A DNA stretch of 64,000 nucleotides from Colivivens sp963626085 (GTDB lineage: Bacteria > Bacteroidota > Bacteroidia > Bacteroidales > Bacteroidaceae). The notes below the pieces were generated by a model, which was given only the letters and a program-made list of their open reading frames with translations, had not been told where the DNA came from and ran no database searches. The stretch is taken from assembly GCA_963626085.1 (NCBI GenBank), contig CAVFVJ010000035.1:1-64000 (forward strand), given 5' to 3'. This document shows, one piece after another, positions 34,515 to 41,072 of this stretch (the stretch's first letter is position 1; every line of letters starts with the position of its first letter). Made by a program: the position numbers and the translations under genes.

Positions 34515-35450
34515 ATGAGACGTGTATTGGTTATTGCAATGTTAGGCATTGCATCTATGGGGACATTCGCCCAATCAAAGGTGTACTTCACCAAAGAGAT
34601 CACACCAGAGTCATTGGTGAAAATCTACAAAGCCTTGGGAGTAAAAGCCAAAGGCAAGGTGGCTGTGAAAATTTCCACTGGAGAGTCTGCACGCACCTAT
34701 TACTTGCGCCCAGAATTCATCGAACCATTGGTGAAGAAGGTGAAGGGCACAATCGTGGAGTGCAACACGGCATATGGAGGCAACAGGAGCAATACCGAGA
34801 GCCACAGAAGGGCAATCGCGGAACGTGGGTTCGACAAGATAGCCAAGGTAGACATCATGGACGAGGAGGGCGACATGAAGATACCAGTGGCAGACTCCAC
34901 CTGGATAAAGTACGATATCGTTGGGTCACACCTTGCCAACTACGACTTCATGATTAACCTTGCACACTTCAAGGGACACCAGATGGGAGGCTTCGGTGGA
35001 GTCCTGAAGAACGCATCCATAGGAGTTGCGTCCAAGAGCGGCAAGGCAAACATACACTCCGCAGGGAAGAGCGAGCAGAACCCGTGGGGCAACAACAACC
35101 AGGACTCGTTCACCGAGTCGATGGCTGCAGCAGCACAAGCAGTACATAACTACTTCAATGGAAAGGTGCTATACATCAACGTGATGAACAACATGTCGAT
35201 TGACTGCGACTGCAACGGCAACCCACAAGATCCCAAGTTGGCAGATGTCGGTATACTCGCATCGACAGACCCAGTGGCACTCGACAAGGCTTGTCTTGAC
35301 ATCATCTTCAACCACACCGACAAGCCAGGCGACGACGCACGTCCGCTACAAGGACGCATCAAGCAACTCCACGGCGAACATATAGTGGAGCATGCGGAGA
35401 AGATCGGACTCGGTACTACCGAGTACACGATTATTGACCTCGACAAATAA
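34515..35450 (+). CDS. Secreted DUF362 family protein
   Basis: This 311-residue protein has a signal peptide (RRVLVIAMLGIASMGTFAQ). DUF362 features are KVAVKISTGE, ECNTAYGGNR, NLAHFKGHQMGGFGGVLKN and PVALDKACLDII. A Cys pair in IDCDCNGNPQDP could bind metal. DUF362 proteins are related to uncharacterised iron-sulfur/ferredoxin-associated proteins and have no agreed function. The start was chosen by the promoter and the signal peptide. It is followed by rpiB after a 65-base gap, perhaps on the same transcript. Confidence 0.75.
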   Translation: MRRVLVIAMLGIASMGTFAQSKVYFTKEITPESLVKIYKALGVKAKGKVAVKISTGESARTYYLRPEFIEPLVKKVKGTIVECNTAYGGNRSNTESHRRAIAERGFDKIAKVDIMDEEGDMKIPVADSTWIKYDIVGSHLANYDFMINLAHFKGHQMGGFGGVLKNASIGVASKSGKANIHSAGKSEQNPWGNNNQDSFTESMAAAAQAVHNYFNGKVLYINVMNNMSIDCDCNGNPQDPKLADVGILASTDPVALDKACLDIIFNHTDKPGDDARPLQGRIKQLHGEHIVEHAEKIGLGTTEYTIIDLDK

Positions 35451-35515
35451 AAGAAACATCAACAATAACAACAATGACTTGGGACTGAGTCCCATTGAAC
35501 ATACGACATTATATT

Positions 35516-35962
35516 ATGGAGATAAAGACAGTGGGAATCGCAAGCGACCACGCTGCATTCCAGTTAAAACAATTCGTGAAGAAATACCTCGAAGAGAAGG
35601 GCTACGAGTACAAGGACTATGGCACATACTCAGAAGAGAGTTGCAACTACGCCACCTACGGACACGCCCTGGCTGAAGGCATCGAGAAAGAAGAGGTCTA
35701 TCCGGGCATTGCCATGTGTGGCAGTGGCGAGGGGATCAGCATGACCCTCAACAAACACCAGAGCATCCGTGCCGGACTAGTATGGAGACCAGAGATTGCC
35801 CACTTGATACGTGAGCACAATAACGCCAACGTGATTGTCTTTCCCGGCAGGTTCATCACAGAGGACGTGTGCCGCCAGTGTCTCGACGAGTTCTTCTCAA
35901 CAGAGTTCGCAGGCGGGCGTCACCAGTTGAGAGTCGACACCATCCCCGTAAGCACGAAATAA
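35516..35962 (+). CDS. rpiB: Ribose-5-phosphate isomerase B
   Basis: This 148-residue cytosolic enzyme interconverts ribose-5-phosphate and ribulose-5-phosphate in the pentose phosphate pathway. It has the LacAB/RpiB signature: GIASDHAAFQLK at the start, C68 in the active-site loop MCGSGEGISMTLNK and the conserved RAGLVW and HNNANVIVFPGRF. The start ATG is eight codons inside a longer frame with a TTG start. A terminator follows. RpiB relatives may also handle allose-6-phosphate; no allose genes are nearby. Confidence 0.93.
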   Translation: MEIKTVGIASDHAAFQLKQFVKKYLEEKGYEYKDYGTYSEESCNYATYGHALAEGIEKEEVYPGIAMCGSGEGISMTLNKHQSIRAGLVWRPEIAHLIREHNNANVIVFPGRFITEDVCRQCLDEFFSTEFAGGRHQLRVDTIPVSTK

Positions 35963-35986
35963 GGACGGGGCACCATCATCGAATAC

Positions 35987-36025
35987 CAATCGTGGCAGCT
36001 TCCCTTTCGAAAGCCGCCACGATTG
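35987..36025 (+). terminator. Terminator downstream of rpiB
   Basis: A 13-base left arm (35987-35999, CAATCGTGG...) pairs with 36013-36025 with one mismatch and a 13-base loop, followed by TTTAT. It lies between converging genes and could also serve the Crp-like gene on the other strand. Confidence 0.7.
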
Positions 36026-36060
36026 TTTATATCGAGTCCAGTGAAAGTCCGTTGACCACG

Positions 36061-36675
36061 TCAAGTATTATCACTTTCACGTTTATTGATTGTATTTCTT
36101 ACCCTGCTCAACGTCTCCGGTGCCATTCTCAAATATGAAGCCACGTACTTGAGTGGAGTACGTCTGATTACCTCGCTGTCCTTCTTCATTAGGGCAATAT
36201 ATTTGTTGATGGGTATCTCGTCGAGCATATTGTATACCTCCTCTTTCTTTAATACAACCGATTCCATTATCGCCAACAGGAGCGAGTTCAGGTCCTTGCT
36301 CTCGGAGGCGAGGTTCTTGAAGTACTTGTAATTCATCCCGTAAGCATAGGTCGGTTCCAGAGTCTGCACGTTAAGCATGGACGGCTGTTGTGCGAAGAGG
36401 CTCTCGTTGCACACGAGCATATCACCCTCATGCACTATGTCCACCACGCGGTCAACTCCGCTTTCATCCGTATGGTACTGTCTGACCAGCCCTCTCACGA
36501 GATAAAGCATATCATTGCTCACCTCGCCCGACTTCAGTATGAGAGTACGGTGACGGAAATGTACTGGCTGCAGCATGTCGGACAGCATACTTATGGACTC
36601 CACGTCCAACTTCACGTTATATTTCCTTGCTATCTCGCGCGCCGCATCCCTCTTGTTGTCTAAAAACGCTTTCAT
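36061..36675 (-). CDS. Crp/Fnr family transcriptional regulator
   Basis: This 204-residue regulator has an N-terminal cyclic-nucleotide-binding-like beta barrel (about 35-140, with LVRGLVRQYHT and EGDMLVCNES) and a C-terminal winged-helix region (about 165-195) with RTPLKYVASYLRMAPETLSR, where the recognition helix would be. There is no Cys cluster near the N-terminus, so it is not an Fnr-type oxygen sensor; the bound ligand is unknown. It follows the YggS gene by 42 bases and probably shares its transcript. Confidence 0.85.
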   Translation of the reverse strand: MKAFLDNKRDAAREIARKYNVKLDVESISMLSDMLQPVHFRHRTLILKSGEVSNDMLYLVRGLVRQYHTDESGVDRVVDIVHEGDMLVCNESLFAQQPSMLNVQTLEPTYAYGMNYKYFKNLASESKDLNSLLLAIMESVVLKKEEVYNMLDEIPINKYIALMKKDSEVIRRTPLKYVASYLRMAPETLSRVRNTINKRESDNT

Positions 36676-36717
36676 GTGTTTGTTTGTGTTTGTTGTGTTG
36701 TTATAGTTGCGTATATT

Positions 36718-37404
36718 TTATTGCTGTGCGCTATAGTTTCGGGGGCCGAACAGCATACTGCCGATACGCACGAGAGTACTACCTTCCTCAAGTGCTATTC
36801 GATAGTCTTCGCTCATACCCATCGACAGTTCGCAGAAAGTCTCTTCATCGTGGAAGAACCGTTCACGAACTTCTTCAAATGTATCATGTGCCACACGGAA
36901 TTCACTCCGTATCTGGTCTTCATTGTCAGTGTTGGTAGCCATGCACATCAGTCCCGTGATTCTCACATGCTCCAGCCGCCTGTATTCACCCTCCTGAAGG
37001 ATGTCGAGCAGCTCCGTTGGGAGTAATCCGAATTTAGTCTCCTCCTGCGCCACGTGTATCTGTAACAGGCAGTCCACCGTGCGCCCCACCCTACCGGCTT
37101 GTTTGTCAATTTCCCGAAGGAGTTTCATTGAGTCGACCGAATGGATGAGGCTGACATACGGGACAATGTACTTCACCTTGTTGGTCTGCAAGTGACCAAT
37201 AAAGTGCCACTCGATATCCTTTGGCAGAGCCTTCTGCTTCACCTCCAGTTCCTGTACATGACTTTCTCCGAACACACGCTGTCCCGCATCGTAAGCCTCA
37301 CGTATGGCTTCTGCAGGATGGTATTTGGATACAGCCACGAGCCGAGCCCCAGTACCGAGGAGCTCATTCTGCAGCTGCCTGAGTGTTGTCTGTATGCACG
37401 TCAT
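36718..37404 (-). CDS. yggS: YggS family pyridoxal phosphate protein
   Basis: This 228-residue protein binds pyridoxal phosphate through the lysine in LVAVSKYHPAE and keeps vitamin B6 and amino-acid pools in balance; it has no known enzymatic turnover. Family marks include FGESHVQEL, WHFIGHLQTNKVK and MGMSEDYRIALEEGSTLVRIGSMLFG. The start is set at MTCIQTTLRQ, since 24 extra N-terminal residues in the longer frame are not family-like. It overlaps the DUF4494 gene by 41 bases in another frame. Confidence 0.9.
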   Translation of the reverse strand: MTCIQTTLRQLQNELLGTGARLVAVSKYHPAEAIREAYDAGQRVFGESHVQELEVKQKALPKDIEWHFIGHLQTNKVKYIVPYVSLIHSVDSMKLLREIDKQAGRVGRTVDCLLQIHVAQEETKFGLLPTELLDILQEGEYRRLEHVRITGLMCMATNTDNEDQIRSEFRVAHDTFEEVRERFFHDEETFCELSMGMSEDYRIALEEGSTLVRIGSMLFGPRNYSAQQ

Positions 37405-37858
37405 CCTGATTGTCTCCTTTAACCTCGAACGGGAACACGTCGAGCAGGCTTGTCTCCTGTATCGCAGCCACCTCATAGTCAGCCATCGTTCCTTTCATTC
37501 CTTCCTCAAAACGGTCAAGAGCCCCTCGGAAGTTGGACGCCTGTACCAACATATAGTGCGATGAGCGTTTCTCTGTCTGAGTTTTCTCATCGAGCGTGAT
37601 AAAGTTACACTTCACCTTATACCATTTGTCGGCATCGTCCGCAGTATTGATGAACAGTTCGTCAATCTTTGCCGGTGTGATGTTCTTTATCTCAAGCGCA
37701 CCGCTGCAGAACGGAGCGATTTCCTTCGTTATCCTTGCCTCTGCATCAGTGAAGTTGAGGGCATCCACAAGGTAAGACTCCTTGAACTTCTTACTCAAAC
37801 CACCCTCTACAGCCTTCTCCGCCTCTACCTTACACTCAAACCAATAATTTCCCAACAT
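37364..37858 (-). CDS. DUF4494 family protein
   Basis: This 164-residue cytosolic protein starts MLGNYWFECKVEAEKAVEGG, a pattern I recognise from DUF4494, a Bacteroidetes family of unknown function. It has LVDALNFTDAEARI and DKWYKVKCNFITLDEK in the middle and an acidic disordered end. It is the first gene of the DUF4494 - yggS - Crp/Fnr run. A -7 box (minus-strand TAACTTTG, plus 37908-37915) lies 50 bases before its start. Confidence 0.8.
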   Translation of the reverse strand: MLGNYWFECKVEAEKAVEGGLSKKFKESYLVDALNFTDAEARITKEIAPFCSGALEIKNITPAKIDELFINTADDADKWYKVKCNFITLDEKTQTEKRSSHYMLVQASNFRGALDRFEEGMKGTMADYEVAAIQETSLLDVFPFEVKGDNQDDVHTDNTQAAAE

Positions 37859-37907
37859 AATCCTCTTCTGTTTCTATTCTTGTGTTATACATAAATGATT
37901 CGTTCTG

Positions 37908-37915
37908 CAAAGTTA
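37908..37915 (-). promoter_or_regulatory. -7 box of the DUF4494 - yggS - crp operon
   Basis: The minus-strand TAACTTTG matches TAnnTTTG. No -33 box was seen at the right distance. Confidence 0.4.
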
Positions 37916-38124
37916 CAAAAAAAAATGCAAGGTATGACTGCTAACGGCTCATTATGTTTTGAACATTGCCATCGAAACCGTAGTTCTCTCTCTCGATGCT
38001 GTTTAGCAACAACTCGGTCAGTCCTAATGTAAGAGTATTACGACTGAACGAACAGGCAAATTAAACCGAAAAGAGACCGTAAGATGACAAAACGCAACCC
38101 ATAGTTTTAAAGTATCATTACGAT

Positions 38125-38155
38125 GGGAATTTATAGAACCCGCCTATAAATTCCC
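38125..38155. repeat. Perfect hairpin repeat, copy 1 (TAG-AACCCGC-CTA)
   Basis: Arms at 38125-38136 and 38144-38155 form a perfect 12-bp stem around the 7-base loop AACCCGC. A related, shorter hairpin with loop AACTCAC is at 40027-40045 on the other side of the HipBST-like genes. Confidence 0.6.
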
Positions 38156-38257
38156 ACCTTACGGAAAACGCAACAGGCATCACATATAGACAAAAGCGCA
38201 AACCACATCAACTCATTCTAAAATGACTATTAACTTATAGCGTCGTTCTGAGTAGTT

Positions 38258-38323
38258 GGTACTAGCGTACCGACTAGTCAGGACTCCAGTACCGACTAAT
38301 CGGTACGCCAGTACTGCTTAGTC
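38258..38323. repeat. Three tandem 22-bp units with internal palindromes
   Basis: Units at 38258-38279, 38280-38301 and 38302-38323 share GTACCGACTA-TC or close variants. The segment GTACCGACTAATCGGTAC (38289-38306) is a near-perfect palindrome with 7-bp arms. Before the first unit there is a weak fourth copy. Confidence 0.6.
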
Positions 38324-38403
38324 GACACAAACAGAAGTACTGGAAGACAAATCCCTCTATACGGACTCAGTGTAGACACACAAACCTTCTGACAGCACAA
38401 AAG

Positions 38404-38422
38404 AAAATTATGCGGTTAGGGC
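38404..38422. repeat. 19-bp direct repeat, left copy
   Basis: AAAATTATGCGGTTAGGGC is identical to 40042-40060. The two copies enclose the HipBST-like genes. Confidence 0.75.
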
Positions 38423-38434
38423 TATAGGCATGTT

Positions 38435-39367
38435 CTATAAAAGACGTTCCAACCTCCGCATGATGACTTGCCAGTATTCCTCTTTCAAGTTATCTGCCAG
38501 GAACGAATCGTGAACCATTTGCCGCCACTTCGGCACAGCCTTCTGCAAGCCTTCTATAAGATTCATCACAACACGCTCTTCCACTCCCATAGTATTGGCA
38601 GCCCTCAAAAAATCAGAGAGAGCGAGTTTGGTCTTACGCCCAGACAGCGTCAATGCCAATTCGTCTTTGTCTATGGGATTTGCAATGGCGACATTCAATA
38701 GATCGTATGCAGGAGAAAGCTGATAACTGTCGTACGGTCGGTAGAGCGAGAAGTTCTTCAGATGCATATCATTGTTGCCAGTAACAAAGCAAAAGAGAAG
38801 CAGTTGCATATAATTCGTCAAGTCGAGCTTCGGAGTTTCGCAATACTGCATGATGGTTTTGGCTATCTGCTCATGCGAACCTTTATATTTGTATTCAGTT
38901 GGATGAAGCGTCAGTTGACACATATCCTCCATATCTATTTTCACACCTTTCTTCGTGCGGTCTATGCGTTTGGTTATGTAACCAAGTTCACCGTCGGCAA
39001 GCCGAATGAGGCTATGGGGCACGACGCTTATCTTCGCTGCCTCTGCCAGATGCATTGTCAAGTCTTCATTTTCAGGCAACTGTGGATAACGTTCCGTCTG
39101 TGGTTTGAATATATAATCTCCCCAAAGTCCGACAACAGTCAGTCGACCAGCACCTTCATGTCTGTCCAAATTCAACGACAGCTTAGGCTGCACACCTGTC
39201 AGCGATGTCTGAGCGTGTATAATCTGCTCTGCCAAACGATCAAGGTCTTCATGTTTGTATTCAAGCAATGGTGCTTCCTTAGTTCCAAAAAACTTACGGA
39301 CACACTGAGGATGAAAATCTCCCAGACTATCACCCAAGGGCTTATAACAATACAGGCATCTACACAT
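38435..39367 (-). CDS. HipT-like serine/threonine kinase toxin (HipA C-terminal type)
   Basis: This 310-residue protein is the kinase core of a split HipA. The start is the ATG overlapping the previous stop by one base (TGATG). It begins with a small zinc-finger-like element (CRCLYCYKPLG ... FHPQC), then the glycine-rich loop SLTGVQPKLSL, GYITKRIDR, the catalytic loop VTGNNDMHLKNF and LSPAYDLL for metal binding. HipA/HipT kinases phosphorylate aminoacyl-tRNA synthetases (GltX or TrpS in known cases) and arrest growth. The N-terminal HipA subdomain is a separate gene, as in HipBST systems. Confidence 0.85.
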   Translation of the reverse strand: MCRCLYCYKPLGDSLGDFHPQCVRKFFGTKEAPLLEYKHEDLDRLAEQIIHAQTSLTGVQPKLSLNLDRHEGAGRLTVVGLWGDYIFKPQTERYPQLPENEDLTMHLAEAAKISVVPHSLIRLADGELGYITKRIDRTKKGVKIDMEDMCQLTLHPTEYKYKGSHEQIAKTIMQYCETPKLDLTNYMQLLLFCFVTGNNDMHLKNFSLYRPYDSYQLSPAYDLLNVAIANPIDKDELALTLSGRKTKLALSDFLRAANTMGVEERVVMNLIEGLQKAVPKWRQMVHDSFLADNLKEEYWQVIMRRLERLL

Positions 39368-39699
39368 CACTCTTGTCCTCCACCTTCTTTTGGTACAATA
39401 CTTACAGAACCTATACAATCCTTGCAACACAGCAGAAGTAGCGACATGCGGTCAAGGATACTGATATCTGTATTCCTGAGTGCCACATCAAGCAACCATC
39501 CTTCTGGTATCAGTCCGTCGAAGAACGGGAACAGTGTAGGACTGACAAATGCCTCCTGCTGCAGGGGCAACGTCAGGCTTATTGCCAACGCATCTTCACA
39601 GTCCAAGTACGACTGGTCGTAACTAAAACGGTATTCGCCGCCGTCTTCGGTCAGCAAACCGGCAAATACGTCCTTACGATATACATACGCTTGTCTCAT
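39367..39699 (-). CDS. HipS-like protein (HipA N-terminal subdomain)
   Basis: This 110-residue protein corresponds to the first subdomain of HipA (couple_hipA): VYRKDVFAGLLTEDGGEYRFSYD, ALAISLTLPLQQEAF, LFPFFDGLIPEGWLLD. In three-gene HipBST systems this free subdomain, HipS, is the actual antitoxin of HipT. It is flanked by the Xre gene (4-base overlap) and the kinase gene (1-base overlap). By analogy it should neutralise the kinase, which is an inference. Confidence 0.8.
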   Translation of the reverse strand: MRQAYVYRKDVFAGLLTEDGGEYRFSYDQSYLDCEDALAISLTLPLQQEAFVSPTLFPFFDGLIPEGWLLDVALRNTDISILDRMSLLLLCCKDCIGSVSIVPKEGGGQE

Positions 39700-39905
39700 A
39701 GCTTCTTCGTGGCTGTCAGTTCATAATTAAACAAATCGAGCAACTGGTTGACCTTATCCATCCTCAACGAGGTCTTGCCCTGTTCCAGGTTTCTCACAAA
39801 GCACAGTCCGACCCCCGACTTCATTGCGAGGTCTTCCTGAGTCAGTCCGTACTCTTTCCTCAGTGCCTTGACGGCAAGTGACAAATTTGTCTTTTCCACA
39901 ATCAA
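39696..39905 (-). CDS. HipB-like Xre family DNA-binding protein
   Basis: This 69-residue protein is a single Xre/Cro helix-turn-helix, LRKEYGLTQEDLAMKSGVGL with the recognition helix in SGVGLCFVRNLEQGK. It would bind the operon's own promoter. A -7 box and a 20-bp inverted repeat (TTATATT-N6-AATATAA) lie just upstream, as expected for autorepression. It is the first gene of the HipBST-like operon. Confidence 0.85.
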   Translation of the reverse strand: MIVEKTNLSLAVKALRKEYGLTQEDLAMKSGVGLCFVRNLEQGKTSLRMDKVNQLLDLFNYELTATKKL

Positions 39906-39922
39906 TTATATTCTTTCGAATG

Positions 39923-39966
39923 CAAAGATACGGAAATATTTTTATTTTATATTACCTCAAATATAA
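39923..39966 (-). promoter_or_regulatory. Promoter and operator of the HipBST-like operon
   Basis: On the minus strand TATCTTTG (plus 39923-39930) is a -7 box. Just upstream, TTATATT (39947-39953) and AATATAA (39960-39966) form a perfect 7-bp inverted repeat with a 6-base spacer, a good site for the HipB-like dimer. Confidence 0.55.
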
Positions 39967-40026
39967 TTTTGTCCTCTTCCCGACTTTTTATACTGGTTCT
40001 AAATGCAAAAATCCATCAAAGGTTAT

Positions 40027-40045
40027 TTTTAGAACTCACCTAAAA
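40027..40045. repeat. Hairpin repeat, copy 2 (TAG-AACTCAC-CTA)
   Basis: TTTTAG and CTAAAA pair around the 7-base loop AACTCAC; the right arm runs into the 19-bp direct repeat at 40042. Loop length and sequence pattern match copy 1 at 38125-38155. Confidence 0.45.
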
Positions 40046-40060
40046 TTATGCGGTTAGGGC
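40042..40060. repeat. 19-bp direct repeat, right copy
   Basis: AAAATTATGCGGTTAGGGC, identical to 38404-38422, 1638 bp apart start to start. Confidence 0.75.
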
Positions 40061-40068
40061 GATAAAAT

Positions 40069-40099
40069 TTTGTACGTATGTATTTTTTCCGTAATTTTG
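40069..40099 (+). promoter_or_regulatory. Promoter of the DUF4468 - porin - cyclophilin operon
   Basis: TTTG (40069-40072) and TAATTTTG (40092-40099) are 19 bases apart, a full Bacteroidetes promoter. Transcription should begin near 40106, about 50 bases before the first gene. Confidence 0.7.
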
Positions 40100-40157
40100 C
40101 CGCACGTATACGACAGTACGCTTTTTAGGATAGTAATCAACAAAGAAGAAGAACGAT

Positions 40158-40799
40158 ATGAACAGACTTGTAATCGCGCTTGCAATCGCGCTACTCCCTG
40201 TTTGCTCTTATGCACAGAACAGGGGGATGTTTGCCAAGAATCCAAACTCTAAAGAGGCAATCGACTACACTCCATACATGCAAGGTGCTGTAACCGAGGT
40301 GGACGGGAAGGTAGTATTCTCAAAGACCATAGCTGCACCAGGCAAGAGTAAGGCTGAGCTTTACACCCTTGTCGGGTCATGGGCATCCGCACGCTTCCTC
40401 GCAAATGTGGAGAATGGCAAATGGACAGACAAGGACTACTTCCACAACCTGGAGATGGCAGGGACTAAAGAGAGCGACAAGGATGCAGGAAGACTCGTGT
40501 TGCAGGGCAACGAGGAACTGGTATTCAGAAACAGTTTCCTCGCTAAGGACTATACCGTCATCGACTACCTGCTTGAACTTGACGTGAAAGACGGAGCTGT
40601 CAATGTCTCTATGCACAACATCTCATACGTCTATACCTTCTCCTCTGAAAAGGAACGTGTCTCTGCTGAGGCATACATAACCGATGCTGAGTCATTCAAC
40701 AAGAAGGGCGAGTTCTACAAAAGCAACCGCAAGTTCCGTGTGAAGACCATCAAGCTGAAGGAAGAGCTTTTCTCTGAGATAGCCACAGTAATACAATAA
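40158..40799 (+). CDS. Secreted DUF4468 domain protein
   Basis: This 213-residue protein has a signal peptide (NRLVIALAIALLPVCSYAQ) and a mature domain (about 45-205) resembling DUF4468, seen in VDGKVVFSKTIAAPGKSKAELYTLV and the following beta-rich part with INLELDVKDG-like strands (LLELDVKDGAVNV). Family members are periplasmic or envelope proteins of unknown role. It is first in an operon with a small membrane protein and a porin, which points to an envelope function. Confidence 0.75.
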   Translation: MNRLVIALAIALLPVCSYAQNRGMFAKNPNSKEAIDYTPYMQGAVTEVDGKVVFSKTIAAPGKSKAELYTLVGSWASARFLANVENGKWTDKDYFHNLEMAGTKESDKDAGRLVLQGNEELVFRNSFLAKDYTVIDYLLELDVKDGAVNVSMHNISYVYTFSSEKERVSAEAYITDAESFNKKGEFYKSNRKFRVKTIKLKEELFSEIATVIQ

Positions 40800-40808
40800 A
40801 CGATACAG

Positions 40809-41072
40809 ATGAAGTCAGACGAGATAGACAAAATCATTGCTGAAGCTCTTGAGAACGACAAGAAGGGAAAGCGCAAAGGAAAGAAGGTAGAACGACAGTC
40901 GGACGGGATTCGCACGGCACGCAAGATACTAAACGTCGTGTTCATGGTGGGATTCCTCGTGGCAGTCGTTGTCTATTTCGTGTTCCCCGACCAGAAAGTA
41001 CTGTTCTTCTCCATCGGTTTCGGTTCACTGCTACTGAAAATCATTGAGTTTTATCTGCGATTCATGTTTTAG
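40809..41072 (+). CDS. Small two-helix membrane protein, unknown
   Basis: This 87-residue protein has a highly charged Lys-rich cytoplasmic N-terminus (about 1-38) and two hydrophobic helices (about 39-58 and 64-85). No family is recognised. It starts 9 bases after the DUF4468 gene and its stop codon is immediately followed by the porin start (TAGATG), so all three are made together. Confidence 0.7.
   Translation: MKSDEIDKIIAEALENDKKGKRKGKKVERQSDGIRTARKILNVVFMVGFLVAVVVYFVFPDQKVLFFSIGFGSLLLKIIEFYLRFMF

Larger units (their letters stand above)
37859..38434. other. Repeat-rich intergenic region
   Basis: No intact gene is visible in this 576-base stretch. It contains a promoter box (37908-37915), a perfect 12-bp hairpin (38125-38155), three 22-bp tandem units (38258-38323) and the left copy of a 19-bp direct repeat (38404-38422). 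A protein-like minus-strand fragment at about 37941-38030, containing LTELLLNSIERENYGFDG, may be a gene remnant with no recognised family. Confidence 0.6.

Noticed and set aside
38258..38323. Possible mini-CRISPR
   Set aside because: Units are contiguous without spacers and there are no cas genes.
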